Origin: Bradyrhizobium betae
GTDB taxonomy: Bacteria; Pseudomonadota; Alphaproteobacteria; Rhizobiales; Xanthobacteraceae
Length of the DNA: 64,000 nt
Direction: 5' to 3'
Assembly (NCBI RefSeq): GCF_004123905.1
Contig: NZ_MZXW01000008.1
Location: 113,437-177,436 of the forward strand
Shown: one piece after another, positions 47,447-56,365 of the stretch
Layout: the number at the start of each line of letters is the position of its first letter
Position numbering within the stretch: position 1 is the first letter of the stretch
Position numbers and translations under genes: made by a program
The notes under the pieces: model-generated
Database searches by the model: none
What the model was told of the DNA's origin: nothing
What the model saw: only the letters and a program-made list of their open reading frames with translations

Positions 47447-48675
47447 CGCCGCGCCGATAGCGCGTCGCGGTGCTCGGGCGCGGCGATCGCGATCATGCGG
47501 CGCGCGCGCTCGGCAAGGTCGCAGCCGCGCAGCTCGGCAATCCCCCATTCGGTGACGATAGCGTCGACATCGGCGCGTGGGGTCGTCACCGTCTCGACGT
47601 CAGCGACGATCCGGCTGGTCCCGTCGGAGGCCGTCGCCGGCAGCGCGATGATCGCCCGGCCGCCGGGAGAGGCGTTGGCCCCGCGCACGAAATCGAGCTG
47701 CCCGCCAATCGCACCGATCGCGACGCCATTCAGCGTCTCTGAATTGACGCTGCCGTCCAGCCCGACCTGAAGCGCCGAATTGATCGCAACCAGCCGGTTG
47801 ATCCGCGCCAGTATGCCCTGGCCGTGCGTATAGGACGTCGGCCGCACCGAGACCTCCTTGTTCTCGTGCGCGAAGCGATAGAGCCGCTGCGTCCCGATGA
47901 CCTGGTTGGCGACGGTGATCCCGGAATCGACACCCTTCTCCGCATTCGTCACAGCGCCGCGCTCGATCAGATCGACGATGGCGTCGTTGATCAGGCCGGA
48001 ATGGATGCCGAGATTGCGCGCATGCGACAGCGAGGACAGGATCGCGTCCGGAATACGGCCGACGCCGGACTGGAGCGTGCTGCCGTCGGCGATCAGGCTC
48101 GCTGCATGGGCGGCAATACGGCGCGAGATATCATCGAGCGGCGGTGAAGCCAGCTCAACCGGCGGCCTGCGGGCGGCCACGCGGAAATGGATCGGTACGT
48201 CCTCGGGCCATTCCGCGCCGAACGTAAAAGGCGCATCCGGATTGATCTCGGCGATGACGAGACGCGCACCGCGCGCGGCATCGATGACATAGTCGTTGGA
48301 CAGGCTGGCGCTGAGCCGCCGTCCGGACTCCGCAAGCTGTACCAGCACGACATCGGCCTTGTGGCGGCGCGAGGCGAAGTCGGCACAGAAAGCGCTGTAA
48401 TTGCTCGGAATCACGTCCAGCCGCCCTGCTTTCGCAAGCCGCCGCGCGTTGCCGATCACGCCGTAGCTCTGAAACGCAACGTTCGGCGCGCAGGCGGCGG
48501 AGAACGTGTCGGAGAACAGCGGCCCGACCATCATACGGAACGGAGGAAGATGCGCGGCCTGAGCCATCAGCGCTTCGGTCAGCGTAACCGGCTCGGCCGT
48601 TGCCTGCCCGCACACGACGAGATCGCCCTCATGGATCACGCCAGGAAAGTCGATCGGCGATGCTTCCTGGGGCAA
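47443..48675 (-). CDS. Acetyl-CoA hydrolase/transferase family CoA-transferase
   Basis: A 410-aa cytoplasmic enzyme of the 4-hydroxybutyrate / acetate CoA-transferase type, which moves CoA between acyl-CoA and free acid. Motifs: GDLVVCGQATAEPVTLTEAL, TLQSGVGRIPDAILSSLSHA, LGIHSGLINDAIVDLIERGA, and AINSALQVGLDGSVNSETLN then GGQLDFVRGANASPGGRAII near the C-terminus. The acyl substrate is unknown. It lies 17 bases downstream of the acyl-CoA dehydrogenase gene in the minus-strand catabolic operon. Confidence 0.88.
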   Translation of the reverse strand: MPQEASPIDFPGVIHEGDLVVCGQATAEPVTLTEALMAQAAHLPPFRMMVGPLFSDTFSAACAPNVAFQSYGVIGNARRLAKAGRLDVIPSNYSAFCADFASRRHKADVVLVQLAESGRRLSASLSNDYVIDAARGARLVIAEINPDAPFTFGAEWPEDVPIHFRVAARRPPVELASPPLDDISRRIAAHAASLIADGSTLQSGVGRIPDAILSSLSHARNLGIHSGLINDAIVDLIERGAVTNAEKGVDSGITVANQVIGTQRLYRFAHENKEVSVRPTSYTHGQGILARINRLVAINSALQVGLDGSVNSETLNGVAIGAIGGQLDFVRGANASPGGRAIIALPATASDGTSRIVADVETVTTPRADVDAIVTEWGIAELRGCDLAERARRMIAIAAPEHRDALSARR

Positions 48676-48692
48676 GATCAGGGGGACCCTTG

Positions 48693-49859
48693 TTAGTAAG
48701 ACTTCGCCAGCCCTAGCACCTTTTCCGCAATAAAACTGAGCGCGAGCTGCGGGCTCACCGGCGCGATGCGCGGGATCAGCACTTCGCGCAAATAGCGCTC
48801 GACATGGAATTCCTTGGCGTAGCCGAAGCCGCCATGGGTCATCACGGCCTGCTCGCAGGCATGGTAGCCGGCTTCACCCGCAAAGTATTTCGCGGCGTTC
48901 GCGCCAGCGCCGCAGGGCAAACCCTTGTCGTATTGCCAGGCCGCCTGCATCACCATCAGCCAGGCCGCCTCCAACTCGACCCAGTTCACGGCAAGCGGAT
49001 GCTGGATACCCTGATTCTTGCCGATCGGACGATTGAAGACCACGCGGGTCTTGGCATATTCGGTCGCGCGCGACAGTGCGAGCTTGCCGAGGCCGACGGC
49101 TTCCGCCGCGATCAGGATGCGCTCGGGGTTCATGCCTTCGAGGATGTACTGGAAGCCTTTGCCCTCTTCGCCGATGCGGTCTTCCATCGGGATCTCGAAG
49201 TCCTCGAAGAACAGCTCATTGGAATCGACGACCTTGCGGCCCATCTTCTCGATCTCGTGGACCTTGATCTTCTGGCGGTCGAAATCCGTATAGAACAGGC
49301 TGAGGCCATGGGTCGGCGAGCGCACCTCCTCCAGCGGCGTGGTGCGTGCCAGCAGCAAAATCTTGTGCGCGACCTGCGCGGTCGAGATCCACACCTTCTG
49401 GCCGTTGACGATGTAGCGGTCGTTCTTGGCCACGGCCCGGGTCTTGAGCTGGGTCGTGTTGAGGCCGGTGTTGGGCTCGGTGACGGCGAAGCACGCCTTC
49501 TCGCGGCCCTCGACCATCGGCGGCAGCATGCGCTTGCGCTGCTCCTCGGTGCCGAACACGACGACCGGATTGAGGCCGAACACGTTGATGTGCACCGCCG
49601 ACGCACCGGACATGCCGGCGCCGGATTCCGCGATGGCGCGCATCATGACCGCGGCTTCGGTGATGCCGAGCCCGGAGCCGCCATAGGCCTCCGGCACGCA
49701 GATGCCGAGCCAGCCGGCGTCGGCGAGTGCCTTATGGAAATCGTGCGGGAAGCCGCCGTCGTGGTCCTTCTTCAGCCAATAGGCATCGGGAAAGCCTTCG
49801 CAGATCTTTGCGATGGCGTCGCGAATGGCTTCCTGCTGATCGGTGAGCGCGAAATCCAT
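48693..49859 (-). CDS. Acyl-CoA dehydrogenase
   Basis: A 388-aa FAD enzyme that forms an alpha,beta double bond in an acyl-CoA. Motifs: CFAVTEPNTGLNTTQLKTRA (flavin region), YIVNGQKVWISTAQVAHKIL, and MTHGGFGYAKEFHVERYLRE. The usual C-terminal Glu (YEGT in MCAD) is absent (IAPVSPQ). Glu246 in NPERILIAAEAVG lies where isovaleryl-CoA dehydrogenase has its base, so that residue is the likely catalyst. Linked to TRAP transport genes, it probably handles the imported acid after CoA activation. Confidence 0.92.
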   Translation of the reverse strand: MDFALTDQQEAIRDAIAKICEGFPDAYWLKKDHDGGFPHDFHKALADAGWLGICVPEAYGGSGLGITEAAVMMRAIAESGAGMSGASAVHINVFGLNPVVVFGTEEQRKRMLPPMVEGREKACFAVTEPNTGLNTTQLKTRAVAKNDRYIVNGQKVWISTAQVAHKILLLARTTPLEEVRSPTHGLSLFYTDFDRQKIKVHEIEKMGRKVVDSNELFFEDFEIPMEDRIGEEGKGFQYILEGMNPERILIAAEAVGLGKLALSRATEYAKTRVVFNRPIGKNQGIQHPLAVNWVELEAAWLMVMQAAWQYDKGLPCGAGANAAKYFAGEAGYHACEQAVMTHGGFGYAKEFHVERYLREVLIPRIAPVSPQLALSFIAEKVLGLAKSY

Positions 49860-49895
49860 GTTCTTGATCTCCTTGTTGGGAGCCGAGCTCCGATC

Positions 49896-51185
49896 CTAGC
49901 GCCCCATCTGCGAGGGCAGCCAGAGGATGATAGACGGAAACGCGACCAGAATCGCGATCGCAATCAGGTGCGCGATGAAGTGCGGGAAGGTGCCGTGGAA
50001 CACTTCCGCCACCGGCCGCTTGGCGTATCGGGCAACGATGAAGCAGTTCAGCCCGACCGGCGGTGTGATCATGCCGACTTCGGCCGTGACGATCTTGATG
50101 ACCCCGAACCAGATCGGATCGAAGCCGAGCGTCTTGATCAACGGCAGCACGATCGGCACGGTCAACACGAGGATCGCGATCTGGTCCATGAAGGAGCCGA
50201 GCACGATGTAGCCGCACAGGATCAAGGTAATGATGACCCAGCGCGAGGCCGGCAGGCTGCCGATCCAGGCGACGAGGTCCTGGGTCACATGCGTGAGCGT
50301 GAAGAAGTAGCCGAAGATCGAGGCACCGACCAGGATCATGATGATCATGCAGGTGCCATGGCTGGCGCGCAGCAGCGTATGATACAGCGAGGACGGCGTG
50401 ATCTTGCCCTTGACCATCGCGAGCAGGAAGGCGCCGAACGCGCCGAAGGCGGAAGCTTCCGTCGGCGTCGCGACGCCGAGATAGATCGTGCCTGTCACGA
50501 TCGAGAACAGCACCACCATCGGCGAGACCTGCCACAGCAGCGCAAACTTCTCGCGCCACGGCACCGATTTCGCGGCGGGCGCGCGCGAGGGATCCTGCCA
50601 GACCAGGAAATAGATCGTGGCCATGATGGTGAACGTCACCAGGATCGCAGGGACGATGCCAGAGATCAGGAGCTTGCCAATGTTGACCTCGGCGAGCAGG
50701 CCGAAGATGACGAGCGCGACGCTGGTCGGCAGCAGCATCGACAACGTGCCCGAGATGGCGACCACGCCCGCAGCCATCTTCGGCTCGTAGCCCTGGCGGA
50801 TCATCGCAGGCAAGCTGGTCGAGGACAACGTCGCGGCGGAGGCCGTTGAGGTCCCGCAGATAGCGCCAAAACCGGCGCCGGCGAGAGCGGTGGCCATGCC
50901 GAGGCCACCGGGAATGCGGCCGACCCAGGCCGACGCCGTCTTGAACAGATCATCCGCGACACCCGACAGCAGCACGAGGTCCGCCATCAGCAAGAACATC
51001 GGAATAGTGATCAACTCGTAGGACGAGACCGTCGAGAGCGGGGCGGTTTGCAGGATGCCGAACAGTGTCGACCAGCCGCCGACCATGACGAGGCCGACCG
51101 AGCCGGAAAAGGCCATGGCGAAACCGACGGGCGTGCCGAGCGCGAGCAGGCCGAACAGCAAAGCGAGAACGATGAAAGGGGTCAT
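49896..51185 (-). CDS. dctM: TRAP transporter large permease DctM
   Basis: A 429-aa polytopic membrane protein of the DctM family with about 12 hydrophobic segments, starting TPFIVLALLFGLLALGTPVG. Conserved pieces: SSYELITIPMFLLMADLVLL, GAGFGAICGTSTASAATLSS and TPPVGLNCFIVARYAKRPVA near the C-terminus. It couples uptake of an organic acid to an ion gradient. The gene is 12 bases downstream of the small permease. Confidence 0.94.
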   Translation of the reverse strand: MTPFIVLALLFGLLALGTPVGFAMAFSGSVGLVMVGGWSTLFGILQTAPLSTVSSYELITIPMFLLMADLVLLSGVADDLFKTASAWVGRIPGGLGMATALAGAGFGAICGTSTASAATLSSTSLPAMIRQGYEPKMAAGVVAISGTLSMLLPTSVALVIFGLLAEVNIGKLLISGIVPAILVTFTIMATIYFLVWQDPSRAPAAKSVPWREKFALLWQVSPMVVLFSIVTGTIYLGVATPTEASAFGAFGAFLLAMVKGKITPSSLYHTLLRASHGTCMIIMILVGASIFGYFFTLTHVTQDLVAWIGSLPASRWVIITLILCGYIVLGSFMDQIAILVLTVPIVLPLIKTLGFDPIWFGVIKIVTAEVGMITPPVGLNCFIVARYAKRPVAEVFHGTFPHFIAHLIAIAILVAFPSIILWLPSQMGR

Positions 51186-51197
51186 GGATGCCTGCTG

Positions 51198-51752
51198 TTA
51201 CTCGAAGCTGCGGGCTTCACCGACGCCTGTTACCGGCGGCAGCGGATAGAGGTCGCGGCCGCTGACGAGGCTCAGCACGTTGCCGACCAGCTGGAGCGCC
51301 AGCCGCAGCACCAGCACGCCGCAGCCGAACGGCACCAGCGCCGCCGAGATCCAGGTCGGCCAAGGGATCGCGCCGGAGAGAACATCGTGCTGCTCGTAAT
51401 TCTCCAGCGCGCGCTCGAAGCCCACCTTGCAGATCAGGACGAACACGAACAGGCCGGCGAGCGCGGTGACGATCTCGGACAGCCGCCGCCCCGCCGGAGA
51501 GAAGCGCGACAGCAGGATGTCGACGCCGACATGCACGTGCTCGCGCAACGCGTCCGACACCGTGAAGAAAAATACGCCGGCGAGGAGATAGAGGCCGATC
51601 AGATCATAGGTGAAGGAGAACGGACTGTTCAGTGCGTAGCGCATGAACACGTCGGTCACGACCAGCATCATGATCACGAACATGAACACCACCGCGATCA
51701 CCGTCAGCGCGCGCTCCAGCGCGCCAAGCACATCCCCTACCCGTTTGATCAC
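51198..51752 (-). CDS. dctQ: TRAP transporter small permease DctQ
   Basis: A 184-aa four-helix membrane subunit, with LERALTVIAVVFMFVIMMLV then VTDVFMRYALNSPFSFTYDL, LLAGVFFFTVSDALREHVHV and VTALAGLFVFVLICKVGFER. These are DctQ-family features. It is encoded 36 bases after the binding-protein gene and 12 bases before dctM, the standard P-Q-M order. Confidence 0.92.
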   Translation of the reverse strand: MIKRVGDVLGALERALTVIAVVFMFVIMMLVVTDVFMRYALNSPFSFTYDLIGLYLLAGVFFFTVSDALREHVHVGVDILLSRFSPAGRRLSEIVTALAGLFVFVLICKVGFERALENYEQHDVLSGAIPWPTWISAALVPFGCGVLVLRLALQLVGNVLSLVSGRDLYPLPPVTGVGEARSFE

Positions 51753-51788
51753 CTCTAGCGCCTCCTTCTCGGTGGATTGCTTGATGCC

Positions 51789-52817
51789 TTACTTGGTGCC
51801 GCCGGCGGCGAGCAGGTCTTCGAACTCCTTCAGCGCGGCGGATGCCTGCTTGCCGCGGCTGTCGAGCCCGCTCGCCCACTCCTTGCCGACGCCCTTCAGC
51901 TTGTCCTTCATCTCAGCGCGTGTCGCCTCGGGCAGCGGATCGAAGCTGACGCCCTCGTCCTGCATCTGCTTCCTGGTGACTGCGCCTTCCTTGTCGACGT
52001 CGGCGCAGGCTTTTGGCGTGATGGCTTCAGAGGCCTCGTTCATTGCCTTCTTCACATCGTCGGGCAGCTTGTCCCAGGCCGACTGGTTGATGGAGTAGGC
52101 GACGATGAAGCTGCCGAAGCTGACGCCTTCGGTGGCGTGCTTGACCAGCTTGTCGAGGCCGTAGGACACGACGCTGTCGAGCGGGAACAGCAGGCCGTCC
52201 ATGGTGCCGCGCGACAGCGACTCATAGGCATCGGGCGCGGCCATGCGCACCGGCACGGCGTTGAGCGCACGCAACGTCAGATCCTGCGCGCCGCCTGTGG
52301 TGCGCAACTTCAGGCCCTGCATATCCTTGGTGGTTTCCACCTTCGACTTGATGGTCCACACCTGGTAGGGCGGCAACGCCACGGCCATCAGAAGCTTGAT
52401 CTTGTTCGGTGCGTATTCCTGCTTGGACAAAATTCCTTCGCGCGCGGTCTTCCAGTAAGCCAGCGTGCCCTGGCAGCTGGTCGCGAACGCGCCCGGCAAT
52501 TGCGCGACTTCCGACAGCGGCATCTTGTCGGAGACATAGGACGGCCCGATGTAGCCGATGTCGACCACGCCCGACTGCGTCAGACGCAGCATGTCGGCGG
52601 CCTTGCCGATCTGCTGGTTCGGATAATAGGTGAAGGTCACCGCGCCGTTGGTGCGCTTGGTGACGTCGTCCATCCAGGGCTTCAGCATCAGGCGGACGAG
52701 ATAGTGACCGGCGGGGAAGCTATCGGCGACCTTCAGCTCGAGCGCTTGCGCCGACATCGTCGAGACCGGCAGCGAAAGCGCCAGCACCGCAGCAGCCCGG
52801 CCCAGATTCGTCTTCAT
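51789..52817 (-). CDS. dctP: TRAP transporter substrate-binding protein DctP
   Basis: A 342-aa periplasmic receptor. A Sec signal peptide (GRAAAVLALSLPVSTMSAQA) precedes LELKVADSFPAGHYLVRLML. The ligand region includes KLRTTGGAQDLTLRALNAVP and MAAPDAYESLSRGTMDGLLF; the Arg in this position usually binds the carboxylate. ATG 52817 follows GGGAG at about 7 bases. It heads the minus-strand operon, divergent from the CaiB-type gene. An organic acid ligand is inferred from family and neighbours. Confidence 0.93.
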   Translation of the reverse strand: MKTNLGRAAAVLALSLPVSTMSAQALELKVADSFPAGHYLVRLMLKPWMDDVTKRTNGAVTFTYYPNQQIGKAADMLRLTQSGVVDIGYIGPSYVSDKMPLSEVAQLPGAFATSCQGTLAYWKTAREGILSKQEYAPNKIKLLMAVALPPYQVWTIKSKVETTKDMQGLKLRTTGGAQDLTLRALNAVPVRMAAPDAYESLSRGTMDGLLFPLDSVVSYGLDKLVKHATEGVSFGSFIVAYSINQSAWDKLPDDVKKAMNEASEAITPKACADVDKEGAVTRKQMQDEGVSFDPLPEATRAEMKDKLKGVGKEWASGLDSRGKQASAALKEFEDLLAAGGTK

Positions 52818-52909
52818 ATCGTTCTCCCTCACGCGTCCCCGTGCCGAAGGCGGCAGCTTCTCGCCGCCAGCCGTTTGGCCCTCGCTCCATTTCTTGCTTG
52901 AGGAAAAGG

Positions 52910-53030
52910 TACATATATGTGAATTTAACTGTCAAGTATATGAACTGTACATACCGCTATGCACCGCGAAGTGGGGTCATTGAATTGACACCGGTGTTTT
53001 ATGAACCCTAACTCCACCTATATGAATTCA
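52910..53030. promoter_or_regulatory. Divergent promoter region with TGAA half-sites at 20-21 bp spacing
   Basis: TGAA occurs at 52920, 52941, 52981, 53002 and 53023, with a weaker TGCA at 52960, so sites recur every 19-21 bp on one face of the helix. Each lies in an AT-rich setting (TATATGAAYT). Palindromes ACATATATGT (52911-52920) and ACACCGGTGT (52988-52997) overlap the array. TTGACA at 52985-52990 with TAACTC 18 bases later could be the plus-strand promoter. The IclR regulator at 55612 is a candidate binder. Confidence 0.45.
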
Positions 53031-53043
53031 CCCACGAGGCTCC

Positions 53044-54246
53044 ATGGGACCGCTCGCCGGCTTCACCATTCTCGACCTGACCTCGGTGCTGATGGGCCCC
53101 TACGGCACCCAGGTGCTGGCGGACATGGGCGCTGACATCATCAAGATCGAAAGCCCCGAGGGCGACATCGTTCGTCAGATCGGTCCCGGCCGCACGCCCG
53201 GCATGGGCGGAATGTTTCTCAATGCCAATCGCGGCAAGCGCAGCATCGTGCTCGATCTGAAGAAGCCCGAAGGACGCGACGCGCTGCTGCGGCTGGCCAA
53301 GCGCGCCAACGCGCTCGTCTACAATGTGCGCCCGCAGGCGATGGCGCGGCTCGGCCTCGATTACGAAACGCTTGCCGCGATCAATCCCGCCCTCGTCTAT
53401 GTCGGCGCGTTCGGCTACGGCCAGTCCGGCCCCTACGCAGCGAAGCCCGCGTATGACGATCTGATCCAGGGCGCGGCCACCATCCCGACACTGCTTGCGG
53501 CTGCCGGCGACGGTACGCCGCGCTACGTCCCCGTCACCATCGCCGACCGCATCGTTGGCCTGATGATGGTCAATGCGGTCATGGGCGGGTTGATGCATCA
53601 GAGCCGGACCGGCGTGGGCCAGCGCATCGACGTGCCGATGTTCGAATCGATGACCGAGTTCGTGCTGGTCGATCACTTAGGCGGACTCACCTACGATCCG
53701 CCGCTCGACCATGGCGGCTACGCCCGTCTGCTTTCGCGCTATCGAAAACCCTACAAGACCAACGACGGCTATCTCTGCGTGCTCATCTACAACGACAAGC
53801 ATTGGTGCAGTTTTTTCGAGGCGATCGGACAGCCGGAGTTCCTCGATCAGCCGCGTTTTGCCAACCACGCCGCGCGCACCAAGCACATCGACGAGATCTA
53901 CGAGGAGATCGGCCACATCTTCGCAACGCGCACCACCGCGGAATGGCGCGAGCTGCTGGAGCGTGCCGACATTCCGGTGATGCCGATGCATACGCTGGAG
54001 ACGATTCTGGATGATCCGCATCTCAATGCGATCGACTTCTTCCGGACGGTTGATCACCCCGTGGAAGGCCGCATCCGGCAGATGCGCGTGCCCTCGACCT
54101 GGAGCGTGACCCAGCCGGAACCAGCCGGGCCCGCACCGACGCTCGGCCAGCATGGCCACGACATCTTGGCCGAGGCCGGTTTCTCGGCGGACGAGATCGA
54201 GCAGCTCGCCCAGCAAAAAGCAGTTCACCTGCCGGCGCCGCCGTAA
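53044..54246 (+). CDS. CaiB/BaiF (family III) CoA-transferase
   Basis: A 400-aa enzyme that transfers CoA to a carboxylic acid through an aspartyl-CoA intermediate. Motifs: ILDLTSVLMGPYGTQVLADM, ADIIKIESPEGDIVRQ, SIVLDLKKPEGRDALLRLAK and the Asp site around YDDLIQGAATIP (Asp138 by position). GVGQRIDVPMFESMTEFVL is also typical. It opens the plus-strand operon with MaoC and CitE-type genes, a set seen in itaconate, mesaconate or citramalate degradation; the substrate is inferred. Confidence 0.92.
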   Translation: MGPLAGFTILDLTSVLMGPYGTQVLADMGADIIKIESPEGDIVRQIGPGRTPGMGGMFLNANRGKRSIVLDLKKPEGRDALLRLAKRANALVYNVRPQAMARLGLDYETLAAINPALVYVGAFGYGQSGPYAAKPAYDDLIQGAATIPTLLAAAGDGTPRYVPVTIADRIVGLMMVNAVMGGLMHQSRTGVGQRIDVPMFESMTEFVLVDHLGGLTYDPPLDHGGYARLLSRYRKPYKTNDGYLCVLIYNDKHWCSFFEAIGQPEFLDQPRFANHAARTKHIDEIYEEIGHIFATRTTAEWRELLERADIPVMPMHTLETILDDPHLNAIDFFRTVDHPVEGRIRQMRVPSTWSVTQPEPAGPAPTLGQHGHDILAEAGFSADEIEQLAQQKAVHLPAPP

Positions 54247-54290
54247 CGGCAGCGCGGGCCAGATCGCAACGATACAGGGAGGAAACCGCG

Positions 54291-54743
54291 ATGGCCGGAC
54301 TTTATTTCGAAGAGTTTTCCGTAGGCCAGGAGTTCAGGCATCCGCTGACCCGGACCGTCACGGAAATGGACAACACCATGTTCAGCCTGCTGACGCTCAA
54401 CCCGCAGCCGCTGCACATCGACGCGCATTTCGCCGAAAAGACCGAGTTCGGCCAGCGCATTTTCAACAGCCTTTACACCCTCGGCATCATGATCGGCATG
54501 ACGGTCTATGATACGACCATGGGCACCACCGTCGCCAATCTCGGCATGACCGACGTCACTTTTCCAAAACCGGTCTTCCACGGCGACACCTTGCGGGCGA
54601 CGACGAAGGTGCTTTCGTTGAGGGAATCCAAATCGCGCCCGAAGGCGGGCATCGTCGAGTTCGAGCACCACGCCTTGAACCAGAACGACGAGATCGTCGG
54701 CAAATGCCGCCGCATGGCGATGATGCACAAGAGGCCGGTCTGA
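54291..54743 (+). CDS. MaoC-family (hot-dog) acyl-CoA hydratase
   Basis: A 150-aa hot-dog protein. The hydratase motif appears as LLTLNPQPLHIDAHFAEKTE; the usual catalytic Asp five residues before His is Asn here, a variant I recall from mesaconyl-CoA-hydratase-like proteins. Further conserved parts: GQRIFNSLYTLGIMIGMTVY and VFHGDTLRATTKVLSLRESK. It hydrates or dehydrates a 2-enoyl-CoA. Its stop overlaps the lyase gene by one base. Confidence 0.88.
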   Translation: MAGLYFEEFSVGQEFRHPLTRTVTEMDNTMFSLLTLNPQPLHIDAHFAEKTEFGQRIFNSLYTLGIMIGMTVYDTTMGTTVANLGMTDVTFPKPVFHGDTLRATTKVLSLRESKSRPKAGIVEFEHHALNQNDEIVGKCRRMAMMHKRPV

Positions 54744-55594
54744 TGCGTTCGATGCTGTTCGTGCCGGGCGATTCCCCGCGCAAATTCGAGAAGGCGAGCG
54801 AAGGCAAGGCCGACGCGCTGATCATCGATCTGGAGGATTCCGTCGTCACCGACAAGAAGCCGGAGGCGCGCGGGTTGACGCTGGCGATGCTGAGGGGCCC
54901 TCGCGGCCCGCACCAGCTCTATGTCCGCGTCAACGCGCTCGACACCGGCATGACGCTGGCGGACCTCGCCGCAGTGATGCCGGGCAAGCCCGACGGCATC
55001 GTCCTGCCGAAATCGCAAGGCGGCGACGACGTGCGGCAGATCGCGACCTGGCTCGAAGCCCTGGAAGCTGCGGCTGGCATCACCGTCGGCGCAACGCGCA
55101 TCGTCTGCGTCGCGACGGAAACCGCGAGCTCGATCTTCGGGCTCGGCAGCTACAAGGGTTGCTCCCCGCGCCTCGCCGGCCTGATGTGGGGCGCGGAGGA
55201 TCTCTCGGCTTCTCTCGGCGCCACGGAAAAAGCCTCGGGCGGCGTATTCCACAGCCCTTATCGGCTCGCGCGCGATCTCTGCCTGATGGCGGCGGCCGCG
55301 GCCGAGGTCGCCCCGATCGACACCGTCTATACCGACATCGACAATCTCGCGGGCCTCGAGCAGGAAACGCGCGCCGCACGGCGCGACGGCTTTTCGGCGA
55401 AGGCGCTGATCCATCCGAAACATGTCGACGTCGTCAACGCGGCCTTCGAGCCGACCGAGGCTGAGCACACCTGGGCAGAAAAAGTGATCGCGGCGTTCGC
55501 GAACAATCCGAACTCCGGCACCTTGCGGCTCGACGGCCAGATGATCGACAAGCCGCATCTTCGCGCCGCAAAGAAGATCCTCGGCCAGACCTAG
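54743..55594 (+). CDS. HpcH/HpaI aldolase / CitE-type CoA lyase
   Basis: A 283-aa TIM-barrel lyase: RSMLFVPGDSPRKFEKASEG, DALIIDLEDSVV, LYVRVNALDT, VCVATETASSIFGLG, LMWGAEDLSASLG and GFSAKALIHPKHVDVVNAAF. Arg, Glu and Asp of the metal site are visible in these motifs. Such enzymes split malyl-CoA, citramalyl-CoA or related 3-hydroxyacyl-CoA into acetyl-CoA and a 2-oxoacid. ATG 54743 is chosen because it gives the canonical start and overlaps the maoC stop. Confidence 0.9.
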   Translation: MRSMLFVPGDSPRKFEKASEGKADALIIDLEDSVVTDKKPEARGLTLAMLRGPRGPHQLYVRVNALDTGMTLADLAAVMPGKPDGIVLPKSQGGDDVRQIATWLEALEAAAGITVGATRIVCVATETASSIFGLGSYKGCSPRLAGLMWGAEDLSASLGATEKASGGVFHSPYRLARDLCLMAAAAAEVAPIDTVYTDIDNLAGLEQETRAARRDGFSAKALIHPKHVDVVNAAFEPTEAEHTWAEKVIAAFANNPNSGTLRLDGQMIDKPHLRAAKKILGQT

Positions 55595-55611
55595 ATCGGA
55601 ACGCCGCCGCC

Positions 55612-56355
55612 ATGATCGTTCGCCAAGCCGCAAACGTCCTGGAGATCATGGAATTCTTCGCGCAAACGAGGAAGCCGGCGACGCTTGCCGAGATCGCCGA
55701 TCATTTCGGCTGGCCGCGTTCGTCGACCTTCAATCTGCTCGCGACGCTGTCGGAGAAGGGCTATCTCTATGAGCCGCGGCCGCGCGCCGGTCTCTACCCG
55801 ACGCCGCGATGGCTGGCCATGGCGCGGATGATCTCCGAGGTCGAGCCGCTGCCGCCCTGGACGCACACGCTGATCGCCGATCTCTCCGCCGAGACCGGCG
55901 AGACTGCATCGATCGTGGCGCCGGCCGGCGTCATGGCCGTGTTCATCGACGTCGTCGAATCCCAGGCCGCGATCCGCTATTTCGCCACCATCGGTCACCG
56001 CGTGCCGATCCACGCCACCGCCAGCGGCCGCGCGCTGCTGCTGCAATATTCGCCGGAAGAACGCGACTCGGTCTACCGCAAGATCGAGTTTAGGCAATAC
56101 GGCCCATCGACCCCGATCAGCATCGAGGCGGTGGAGACCGAGCTGCGCAACTCGATCGCGCGCGGTTACTGCCAGAGTTTTGCGGATTACAGCCGCGACC
56201 TCGCCGGTGCGGCGATCCCGCTGCCGATCGGCGATCGCCGTCTCTCCGTTGTCGTCGCAGGGCCGGAATTTCGCATTGGCCCGAAGGTGCCGGAGGTGGC
56301 CGCGTTGATCGCGCGGACGGTTGACCGGTTGCGGCCGAAGACGACCGCAGCCTGA
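55612..56355 (+). CDS. IclR-family transcriptional regulator
   Basis: A 247-aa regulator. The N-terminal winged helix-turn-helix is VRQAANVLEIMEFFAQTRKP then ATLAEIADHFGWPRSSTFNL; the C-terminal effector domain contains GHRVPIHATASGRALLLQYS and RGYCQSFADYSRDLAGAAIP. It follows the lyase gene by 17 bases, so it is likely co-transcribed and controls the divergent catabolic operons. The ligand is probably a pathway intermediate. Confidence 0.9.
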   Translation: MIVRQAANVLEIMEFFAQTRKPATLAEIADHFGWPRSSTFNLLATLSEKGYLYEPRPRAGLYPTPRWLAMARMISEVEPLPPWTHTLIADLSAETGETASIVAPAGVMAVFIDVVESQAAIRYFATIGHRVPIHATASGRALLLQYSPEERDSVYRKIEFRQYGPSTPISIEAVETELRNSIARGYCQSFADYSRDLAGAAIPLPIGDRRLSVVVAGPEFRIGPKVPEVAALIARTVDRLRPKTTAA

Positions 56356-56365
56356 AGCCGAAGCC

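Noticed and set aside
48804..50849. 681-codon plus-strand frame over the acyl-CoA dehydrogenase and dctM
   Set aside because: It is antisense to certain genes and has the same His/Asp/Arg-rich composition as other shadow frames.
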